Shown: in pieces, positions 1 to 5,896 of the stretch
Layout of the letters: each line of letters opens with the position of its first letter
Numbering within the stretch: the first letter of the stretch is position 1
Assembly: GCA_038230975.1 (NCBI GenBank)
Contig: JBBRMF010000264.1
Coordinates: forward strand, 1 to 7,186
Length of the DNA: 7,186 nucleotides
Reading direction: 5' to 3'
Source of the DNA: JANXVV01 sp038230975
Lineage (GTDB): Bacteria > Planctomycetota > Phycisphaerae > Tepidisphaerales > Tepidisphaeraceae
The notes under the pieces: generated by a model
The model's input: only the letters and a program-made list of their open reading frames with translations
Told to the model about the DNA's origin: nothing
Database searches by the model: none
Position numbers and translations under genes: made by a program

Positions 1-312
1 GATGAAACAGCCGAATATCCGACGGAAGATTTTCTCTTGCCGGTCGGCGCAAGCCTGCTGCTGTACACGGACGGTGTTCTGGATGTGGAAGGTCCGAACG
101 GTAAACGTTACGGCCGAAAAGGATTGACTGAAGTTGTCGCGGGTCGTTTTGAAAGTGCGCAGGCGCTGGTTGATGCTCTGCTGGTTGGGGTGGACCGATT
201 TCGAGGAAGTAAAGACTTGCCGGATGACCTGACGTTTGTCGCAATTCAGTTGGCTACGTCGCCAAAAACACCCACGCCGTCGCGCAAAAAAGAACCGGTC
301 TCGCCCTCGTGA
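1..312 (+). CDS. PP2C/SpoIIE-family serine phosphatase, C-terminal end (5' truncated by the window)
   Basis: The frame is open from base 1, so only the last 103 residues are visible; the TTG at 37 is an internal Leu, not a start. The sequence shows the hallmark block of the SpoIIE/RsbU phosphatase domain: LLLYTDGVLDVE (about residues 19-30), whose Asp in YTDG is a metal ligand in the family, followed by a G-x-x-YG segment, and near the end PDDLTFVAIQL (74-84), whose Asp-Asp is the second conserved metal-binding motif. Such phosphatases dephosphorylate phosphoserine on anti-sigma-factor antagonists or similar response partners. The partner and any N-terminal sensor domain (GAF, PAS, response regulator) lie outside the window. 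The final 20 or so residues are a Pro/Ser/Lys tail, and the last six codons plus the stop form part of an antisense terminator hairpin. The family call is firm; the specific role is unknown. Confidence 0.9.
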   Translation, partial: DETAEYPTEDFLLPVGASLLLYTDGVLDVEGPNGKRYGRKGLTEVVAGRFESAQALVDALLVGVDRFRGSKDLPDDLTFVAIQLATSPKTPTPSRKKEPVSPS

Positions 313-321
313 GACCGGTTC
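286..321 (-). terminator. Intrinsic terminator of the - strand beta-helix gene, overlapping the phosphatase 3' end
   Basis: GAACCGGTCTC (292-302) and GAGACCGGTTC (311-321) form a perfect 11-bp stem with an 8-nt loop. An A6 run at 286-291 precedes it, so on the - strand the hairpin is followed directly by TTTTTT, the classic Rho-independent arrangement. It lies 60 bp past the stop codon of the - strand gene ending at 381. On the + strand no T-run follows, so it is a poorer terminator for the phosphatase gene, whose stop codon (310-312) sits in the loop and the right arm. Confidence 0.82.
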
Positions 322-380
322 AGGTAGCTAGTAAAGTTAGTCACCGTTAATACGGCGACCAACTCATTCCGGTTCAGGCT

Positions 381-1166
381 CTATTTAACATTTCCCTTGA
401 TTTGCACCGGCTCGTTGGCTGACACCGAGCTCAGCGGTGCGTTTGCGGTGGAATCGTCGGTGACGACCGCGAATGTCGCCGGGGCGGGCAGTGGTGCCAC
501 TGGTTCGAGCTGAGGTGCCATCATAATGACGTGCGTGTCCGGGCTTTCAATCAGCAATTTGGAGATATCACCGCGCAAAACGACAGTTTTAACGGACGGG
601 TGGATCACGATTGTCGTATTGCTGAATTCATTGTCGAGCAGTTCGAGCCGGTCGATATTGTAAAACTCAGTGGTAGGTGGGGTGGTGCGCCAAGGGTTGG
701 CCGCATACATTTTTTTGAGAAACGCTTCACTGGTCTTGAAAGTGCAGTGCAAGAACGTGACCGTTCCGAAGCTACCATCGCGCAGGCTGACGAGCTGATT
801 TTCGGAATTGTAGAAAGCCGAATCCGTGACTTTTACATTCCCCACGGATGCCCCAACCGCTTCCAAGGCGACGGCTTTTCGGTTGCCACCGGCCAGGATG
901 TTCCCGAATTTGCTGTTTTCGATGATGACCGAGCGAATAGGCCCGCTCAGCGTCAGGGCGGATTGATCGTACAGCCCGGAAATACGAACGTTGCGAATGA
1001 TGTAATCTTCTGGCCGATCCAGCACTAACGGAACGTCGCTGTGACGGTCTTGTAGGGTGATCTCGGCGTGCGTGCGGTGTGCAGTGGCAAAGCTGCCGAT
1101 AAAGAGCAGGGGGGCAATGGCCGTAGCCAGAACAGAGCCCGTCCGTGAAGCGTGCGGAGATCGCAT
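381..1166 (-). CDS. Exported protein of unknown function, probable right-handed beta-helix fold
   Basis: The frame extends upstream to an ATG at 1241, but I place the start at the internal ATG at 1166: AGGAG lies 5 nt ahead of it (complement of 1172-1176), and a Sec signal peptide then sits at the very N-terminus. The product is 261 aa. Residues 1-9 are basic, 11-29 hydrophobic (VLATAIAPLLFIGSFATA), with likely cleavage after ATA29 or THA34. Residues about 55-206 are a series of short beta-strand rungs with alternating hydrophobic residues and Asn/Ser/Gly turns: VRISGL, ALTLSG, SVIIENSKFGNI, NVKVTDSAFYNS, TVTFLHCTFKTS, LELLDNEFSNT, TVVLRGDISKLLI. This resembles pectate-lyase-like parallel beta-helix proteins, but no catalytic motif is visible. 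The C-terminal 45 residues are Pro/Ala/Ser-rich. It is divergently oriented to the AsmA-like gene. Secretion is well supported; enzymatic function is not. Confidence 0.8.
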   Translation of the reverse strand: MRSPHASRTGSVLATAIAPLLFIGSFATAHRTHAEITLQDRHSDVPLVLDRPEDYIIRNVRISGLYDQSALTLSGPIRSVIIENSKFGNILAGGNRKAVALEAVGASVGNVKVTDSAFYNSENQLVSLRDGSFGTVTFLHCTFKTSEAFLKKMYAANPWRTTPPTTEFYNIDRLELLDNEFSNTTIVIHPSVKTVVLRGDISKLLIESPDTHVIMMAPQLEPVAPLPAPATFAVVTDDSTANAPLSSVSANEPVQIKGNVK

Positions 1167-1171
1167 AAAAA

Positions 1172-1176
1172 CTCCT
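1172..1176 (-). promoter_or_regulatory. Shine-Dalgarno site that decides the start of the beta-helix gene
   Basis: The - strand reads AGGAG, five T residues, then ATG at 1166. The upstream in-frame ATGs (1241, 1214) lack a comparable site and would bury the signal peptide, so this site fixes the start. Confidence 0.7.
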
Positions 1177-1282
1177 ACTTGCAGGGAGCCCAGCGGCAAC
1201 GCTGCCGATTGCATCGTTGAACCAGGTTTGTGGCTGTGCAAGGTAAGTCACCCCGCGCAGAAGATCAAGGTAAAAATTGACC

Positions 1283-3778
1283 ATGACGAAACGAAACAAA
1301 CGCCGATGGATGATCCTCGGCGTATTCCTGACCCTATTCGGGGGGGGCTACTTCGGGGCAAGCGCTCTGGTGGCCCGGGTCATTGGCCGTCGGCTACAGG
1401 GGATGGTCAGTGCCAATCTCAATGCGGAACTGAAGATCCGTGGGATTCACTACCATTTCCCGTACGGCGTCACGGTGACCGATGCCTCGTTTGTCGCAAA
1501 CGGGGCAATTCAGGGTCCGATTGAAGTGATTCAAGTGAAGGAACTGGACCTGCAGTTGGCCGAACTGCCCGGCCGCGATAAACCGCTGTTGATCGAGAAA
1601 TTGATCCTGAAAGGGCCGTCCGTTCATCTCATCAAGACCGAGAAAGGCGTAATCGGGCCGCATGGGTTGATTAAAAAGGAGGGATCGAAAGAAGTTCGGG
1701 CACCACTCAAAACCAAACTTTCGGAGATTTTTCGCCTGCGTCGGTTTGCGATCGACGGCGGGAAGATTTTGTATGAAGACCACACCAAAGCGAATTCCAA
1801 GCCCATGGTTTGGACCGGCCTTCACGTCGATTTAAGTACGACCCTCCAGACCGGGGCCGTGTATGGATATCAACTCATCGCCAATGATTTGCCACTGGCC
1901 GAACTTGCCGCATCCGGTAGTTTCGATATCGATCAACTAACACTCATCGTTCAAAATATCGGATTTAAAGTGCAGGTTGGGGAGCATTCTTCCGAAGAAA
2001 AACTCCCGAGCGCTTTGCAGGAGATTCTTCGCGCCAACCATATCGAAGGCACGCTGAAAATTTCCGGACAGGCCACCGTGCCGTTGCTGGCGACGGCGGC
2101 AACGAAGTTCGACGTGCGGATTGATCTGCCCGGTGTGACCGCAAACATACCGCAGTGGGGCGCGTCGCTGGATCGAATGGTTCTGAAGCTGCGATGCAGC
2201 AGTGAAGTCGCAGTCCCGGAAAACGGCAATGGGCAACCGACCACGCTTCCCGTGGCCAAAGATACCAAAACTCCACCGCTGGCCGTGACGATCGACCTGC
2301 TCGATGCCGGCAGCGGGGATACCACCATTCGCATTGAAAAAGGCGTGGCGCTGGTCGATCAGGCCAGTGGGAGTTGGAAAGTGCGCGATCTGCTGGGCAT
2401 GCTGACGATCGGCAGCAACTACGATTCGCTCCCGACGGAATTGCAGAAGTTGTTCGAGCAACTTCGTTGCCATGGCAAATTGCAATTCACCGTCGCCGCC
2501 AGCGGGCCGATCAAACCCCCTGCCGCGGTGAAATGGGCCGATGCCATCCAATATGAACTGGTGGCCTTCCCTCGCGATTTTTCAATCCAGCCCGATCAAT
2601 TTCCACGGCCGATTGAAAAGCTTTCCGGGTCAATCCATCTCATGCCGGGACTTGTCCGCCTCGAAAACCTGGAAGCGGTTTACGGCGGCGATCGGATTTT
2701 TGTCGCCGGAGTTCGTCTGCCGCTCGACCAGATTCCTCGCGAGATTCGCTTGAACGAAGTGAACGGTTCGGTCCATTTTGGTCCGCCGCAACATTATCCA
2801 CCGTTGCTTGAAAAAATACTGGCGCCACTGCATCCGGGTGGCGTCTATACGTTGACGGGGAATCTGGCGATTCGACCCAAAGAAAAGCACGGCATCGACT
2901 ACAAGCTGGATATCTCCAGCGATCGCGCTGCAATCGCCCCATCCGATTATCGGATCCCAATCACCGAACTGCGATGCGATATCACGGCGACCGGTGCGGG
3001 TGAAAATGGGGTCGTGCAGATTTCTCGATTTGACGCCGCCATGCTCGGCGGCCGACTCAACGCTACGGGAACAATCAAACCGGGCAAAGTGCTGACCTAT
3101 CAGGGGCAGGCAGGGTTAGTGGGTGGTGAACTTCACAAGCTGGCCGAGGCAATGGCGAAGAGTGGGCAGGAACCCTTGAAAATGTCCGGGAAGGTGTATT
3201 TGAAAATACTGGTCAGCGGAACCGAAGACCGGGTGGATCGCACATGGGCGGATAATTTTCGGGCCAAGGGCGAGTTCGAAATTCTCGAAGGCGATTTCTG
3301 GGAAGTCCCGGTGATTAAAGATATCATCGGCGGAATAAAAGTGGCGCGCGAAGCACTGACCGCCGGACAGGCCGCCGGCACGTTTGAGATTTACGATCAG
3401 AAGGTGGAATTACCCACGGCAGCCGTAAGCGCTCCGGTGTTGGGATTGCAGGGAAACGGGAGCGTTCGATTCGACGGGCAGTTGGATCTTCGCGTCGTCG
3501 GCGCGCCGTTGGCCGATTGGAAGGACAAGTTAAAGCGCACCGGGATTCCCCTCGTAAGCGATGCCGCAGGCGCCATTGCCGGCGGTGTGCAGAAGTTGCT
3601 TAACAGTGCCACCAGCACTTTGATCTACGAGTTCCGCGTGGGAGGTACAGTGGCCAAACCGCAGATCAGCACGGTGCCCGCCCCATTTCTCAGCGATTCA
3701 GCCGCGAAACTATTCGGCAAAATGCTCGCGCCCGCGAAAGAAGAGCATCTGATCGATGCCGTGCGTTCAAAGAAGTAA
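1283..3778 (+). CDS. AsmA-like / YhdP-YdbH-type membrane-anchored envelope protein
   Basis: The product is 831 aa from the ATG at 1283. A TTG two codons upstream (1277) is the alternative start and is better spaced (6 nt) from the weak SD AAGG at 1267-1270. A basic MTKRNKRR head and one membrane segment (about 9-31) anchor it in the inner membrane, with the rest outside the cytoplasm. Residues about 45-125 follow the AsmA-like N-terminal pattern: a strand, a HFPYGVTVTDASF segment, then ELDLQLAELP and a LIEKLILKGPSVHLI strand. The middle is a long run of beta-strands. The C-terminal part (about 577-800) has the typical AsmA C-terminal pattern: DAAMLGGRLNATG, then GTFEIYDQKVELPTAAVSAPVLGLQGNGSVRFDGQLDLRV, then a final FRVGGTVAKPQI. 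Proteins of this superfamily (AsmA, TamB, YhdP, YdbH) form long beta-taco grooves that carry lipids between membranes or affect outer-membrane assembly. The superfamily call is good; the subfamily and substrate are not determined. The neighbouring lnt supports an envelope role. Confidence 0.8.
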   Translation: MTKRNKRRWMILGVFLTLFGGGYFGASALVARVIGRRLQGMVSANLNAELKIRGIHYHFPYGVTVTDASFVANGAIQGPIEVIQVKELDLQLAELPGRDKPLLIEKLILKGPSVHLIKTEKGVIGPHGLIKKEGSKEVRAPLKTKLSEIFRLRRFAIDGGKILYEDHTKANSKPMVWTGLHVDLSTTLQTGAVYGYQLIANDLPLAELAASGSFDIDQLTLIVQNIGFKVQVGEHSSEEKLPSALQEILRANHIEGTLKISGQATVPLLATAATKFDVRIDLPGVTANIPQWGASLDRMVLKLRCSSEVAVPENGNGQPTTLPVAKDTKTPPLAVTIDLLDAGSGDTTIRIEKGVALVDQASGSWKVRDLLGMLTIGSNYDSLPTELQKLFEQLRCHGKLQFTVAASGPIKPPAAVKWADAIQYELVAFPRDFSIQPDQFPRPIEKLSGSIHLMPGLVRLENLEAVYGGDRIFVAGVRLPLDQIPREIRLNEVNGSVHFGPPQHYPPLLEKILAPLHPGGVYTLTGNLAIRPKEKHGIDYKLDISSDRAAIAPSDYRIPITELRCDITATGAGENGVVQISRFDAAMLGGRLNATGTIKPGKVLTYQGQAGLVGGELHKLAEAMAKSGQEPLKMSGKVYLKILVSGTEDRVDRTWADNFRAKGEFEILEGDFWEVPVIKDIIGGIKVAREALTAGQAAGTFEIYDQKVELPTAAVSAPVLGLQGNGSVRFDGQLDLRVVGAPLADWKDKLKRTGIPLVSDAAGAIAGGVQKLLNSATSTLIYEFRVGGTVAKPQISTVPAPFLSDSAAKLFGKMLAPAKEEHLIDAVRSKK

Positions 3779-3920
3779 TTATTTAGAGCGGTTTTTGCCT
3801 CAGTGTACGACATCGGGTGGCACGGGTCGCGGTACTCCGAGACCTGTGCTTGTTGGGCGTCCGGCCGACACAAGTCTGCGAGTACGCCGACCTGTGGCAC
3901 CCGAGACCGGCTAAATAATT
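3777..3920. repeat. 144-bp palindromic REP/BIME-like element with terminal inverted repeats
   Basis: The outer ends are a perfect 10-bp inverted repeat, AATTATTTAG (3777-3786) and CTAAATAATT (3911-3920). Inside are two arms of 36 nt (3813-3848 and 3869-3904) that are imperfect reverse complements, 29 of 36 positions, around a 20-nt spacer (3849-3868). Each arm is also a hairpin on its own. Hairpin 1 (3820-3849) has 12 of 13 pairs including one G-T, loop TACT. Hairpin 2 (3869-3896) has 10 of 12 pairs, loop AGTA, the complement of the first loop. Two inverted REP-type hairpins around a spacer is the architecture of a BIME, mobilised in other bacteria by RAYT (TnpA-REP) transposases; no transposase is in this window. 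The left terminus overlaps the TAA stop of the AsmA-like gene (3776-3778). No clear target-site duplication is seen. It could act as a transcription attenuator between that gene and lnt. I infer the class from structure only; copy number is untested. Confidence 0.7.
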
Positions 3921-3986
3921 CAGAGCCAACCTCGTACCCACTTCAAGCGTCACACCACGCCGGGACGGACGAATCAACGCCCACTG

Positions 3987-4015
3987 TTGACGCGCACCGC
4001 CTGCACCGGCACGAT
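3987..4015 (+). promoter_or_regulatory. Candidate promoter for lnt
   Basis: TTGACG (3987-3992, five of six matches to the -35 consensus) is followed after 17 bp by CACGAT (4010-4015, three of six matches to the -10). Transcription would start about 4021-4023, two to four bases before the lnt ATG at 4025, which has no SD sequence. The rest of 3921-4024 shows nothing else. The -10 is weak, so this is tentative. Confidence 0.25.
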
Positions 4016-4024
4016 GCACTGTCC

Positions 4025-5782
4025 ATGAAACACCGCGCCGCCCCCGAAAAACAAATCGAACCAATCGCTTTCACCGACCGATGGTACGGCCAACTTGCGC
4101 TGATTTTTGCCAGCGTGATCCTTCTCTCCTTATCACTGGCCCCGACAAAACAACTCTATCTCGCCTGGGTGGGACTGGTTCCCTGGTTGTGGATGATCGG
4201 AAAAACCAAATCATCCGTCTGGGCATTCTTAGCAAGCTGGCTGGGTGGAATCCTTTTTTTCACCGCCAACATGTGGTGGCTCGTCTACGTCTCCATCCCC
4301 GGAATGATCGCGCTGATGATCTATCTGGGGCTCTACTGGGGCTTTGCCTCGTTGCTTTTTCGGAGCCTCGGTTGGATCCGCACACCCCCCGTTGGCAACA
4401 GAATAACGCTTGCAGCTAAGCCATCCTACACCTACTCCGTCTTCGGAATCGCCATGGGTTGGACCGCCCTGGAATGGCTCCGCGGAACCCTTTTCACCGG
4501 CCTGCCCTGGATGTACCTCGGTCACACCCAATCCCCTTTGCCCGTGGTCTGCCAGATCGCAGATATCTTCGGTGTCTACGGCATCAGCTTTTGCATCGCT
4601 GCGTCGAACGCATTGATCTACTTCTACGTGCGCGGTGAACGCCGTCACCTCAAAACAGCGACATTCGCCGTCGCGAGTTTGTGGATTTTCTCCGGGGGGT
4701 ACGGGCTTTTTCGACTCTTGCAAATGGAATCGGTTTGTTCCCCGGGACCCACCGTGCTGGTGGTGCAGCCAAACTATCCCCAGGACAATACCGGTGAAAA
4801 AGGGGCCACAGATCGCGAGCGCATTCAGTTTCATCTCGACGCTACGCACGCCGCCATTCAAAAAGCTGGCGACGCGGTCGATTTGGTCTGCTGGTCAGAG
4901 ACCATGCTGCCTGCAATCAATGAAGAATACCGAGCCGCATGGCGAGGTATTCCGATCCGCGAACGGGATGGCACACTCGTCCACGCCGACTATGGGGCCG
5001 CCCTGGACACCTGGGTTACCGGCATCCTTGAACTGAGCAAAACGAATCACGTAAACATTTTGACCGGCGGCCTGTTCAGCTCAAAACTCGAACAAGAAAA
5101 AGGAATTTTCAAAGATCGTCGCAACTCGGCATACCTCTTCGGCAGTAACGGAATAGTGGCTCCCGAGCGGTCCGACAAAATTCATCTCGTGCCGTTCGGT
5201 GAATATATCCCCTTCAAAGGCTCGAAATATTTCGGTTGGATCCACGATATTTTCGCCAAGCTCACGCCTTACGACTGGGATTACACGCTCACCGCCGGTT
5301 CGGAAGATTCACCGACGGTGATGTCGATCCCATCCGCCAAGTTAAGTAAACCGGTTCGAGCAATGGTGCCGATTTGTTTTGAGGATATCGACCCCCGCCT
5401 GGTCGCCAAAATGTTCCGAGGTGCGAACGGCAAGCGCGCCGATCTGCTGGTCAACCTCACCAATGACGGCTGGTTCAAAGCCAACCAAAATGCCCAGCAT
5501 CTTCAAGCCGCCATTTTCCGAAGCATCGAGAATCGCGTCTTTACCGTCCGAAGCGTCAACACCGGGATCAGCGGATTTATCGATTCCTATGGCCGGGTGA
5601 AGCAAACCGTTCCCGTGCGTACCGAAGGCACTGCCCTGGCAACGGTGGCATTGGACTCTCGCTATACCTTCTACACGCGATTCGGCGACGTTTTCGCCAT
5701 GCTCTGCCTGGCCGGCACGGAAGCGGTTTTGCTGTGGGCGTCGTTTGTGCGATGGAAAACAAAACGCCAGTCAAGAACGTAA
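4025..5782 (+). CDS. lnt: Apolipoprotein N-acyltransferase
   Basis: Lnt transfers an acyl chain from a phospholipid to the alpha-amino group of the lipidated Cys of apolipoproteins, in the inner membrane with the active site outside the cytoplasm. The product is 585 aa (E. coli Lnt is 512). The frame runs upstream to 3803, but those 74 codons cross the palindromic repeat and resemble no Lnt, so I start at ATG 4025. About seven hydrophobic segments fill residues 22-230, and one C-terminal segment lies at 554-575. The carbon-nitrogen hydrolase domain lies between about 242 and 545. The catalytic triad is intact: Glu292 in CWSETMLP, Lys385 in SDKIHLVPFGEYIPF (with Glu393, matching E. coli Glu343), and Cys451 in PICFEDIDP. 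NLTNDGWF (477-484) and an NTGISGFIDSYG segment (512-523) are also family hallmarks. Compared with E. coli, the Glu-Lys spacing is about 25 residues longer and the Lys-Cys spacing about 14 longer. No SD sequence precedes the start. Confidence 0.95.
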   Translation: MKHRAAPEKQIEPIAFTDRWYGQLALIFASVILLSLSLAPTKQLYLAWVGLVPWLWMIGKTKSSVWAFLASWLGGILFFTANMWWLVYVSIPGMIALMIYLGLYWGFASLLFRSLGWIRTPPVGNRITLAAKPSYTYSVFGIAMGWTALEWLRGTLFTGLPWMYLGHTQSPLPVVCQIADIFGVYGISFCIAASNALIYFYVRGERRHLKTATFAVASLWIFSGGYGLFRLLQMESVCSPGPTVLVVQPNYPQDNTGEKGATDRERIQFHLDATHAAIQKAGDAVDLVCWSETMLPAINEEYRAAWRGIPIRERDGTLVHADYGAALDTWVTGILELSKTNHVNILTGGLFSSKLEQEKGIFKDRRNSAYLFGSNGIVAPERSDKIHLVPFGEYIPFKGSKYFGWIHDIFAKLTPYDWDYTLTAGSEDSPTVMSIPSAKLSKPVRAMVPICFEDIDPRLVAKMFRGANGKRADLLVNLTNDGWFKANQNAQHLQAAIFRSIENRVFTVRSVNTGISGFIDSYGRVKQTVPVRTEGTALATVALDSRYTFYTRFGDVFAMLCLAGTEAVLLWASFVRWKTKRQSRT

Positions 5783-5865
5783 ATTCGGGAGATTCCCATG
5801 ATATATCGATCCGTTGTGTCTGAAAAATTCGCCTCAGAACAATGTTTAAACAGAACGGGAAACCA

Positions 5866-5889
5866 AAATCGATCGATTTGGCCGATAAT
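5866..5889 (+). promoter_or_regulatory. Perfect 14-bp palindrome next to a -10-like box, upstream of the HEAT-repeat gene
   Basis: AAATCGATCGATTT (5866-5879) is its own reverse complement and can be extended by CC/GG if one A is bulged. GATAAT (5884-5889, five of six matches to the -10 consensus) follows 4 bp later and lies 7 nt before the ATG at 5897. No good -35 is visible at the right distance (5861-5866 is AACCAA). An operator overlapping a promoter is one reading; chance in an AT-rich leader is another. Confidence 0.3.
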
Positions 5890-5896
5890 ACCAATC

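Noticed and set aside
531..1028. 165-codon + strand open frame
   Set aside because: It is the antisense shadow of the beta-helix gene, with no recognisable domain and no ribosome site.
1167..1241. 25-codon N-terminal extension of the beta-helix protein
   Set aside because: The ATG at 1166 has AGGAG at 5 nt and starts a proper signal peptide; the longer form would bury it.
1208..1242. Promoter-like hexamers in the divergent region (TTGAAC on +, TTGCAC on -)
   Set aside because: At 17-bp spacing the -10 positions match the consensus at three or fewer bases, so neither is better than chance.
772..1299. 175-codon - strand open frame
   Set aside because: It overlaps the beta-helix gene in another frame and the start of the AsmA-like gene, and its sequence is Arg/Ser-rich and low in family-like patterns, as shadows are.
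3777..3920. CRISPR or tandem-repeat array
   Set aside because: There are only two arms, in inverted rather than direct orientation, around one short spacer.
3803..4024. 74-codon N-terminal extension of Lnt from a GTG at 3803
   Set aside because: It runs through the palindromic repeat, contains no membrane segment or family similarity, and the ATG at 4025 gives a normal Lnt N-terminus just before the first membrane segment.
4229..4861. 210-codon - strand open frame
   Set aside because: It lies wholly opposite lnt, whose motifs prove the + strand frame; the product is His/Gly-rich without any domain.
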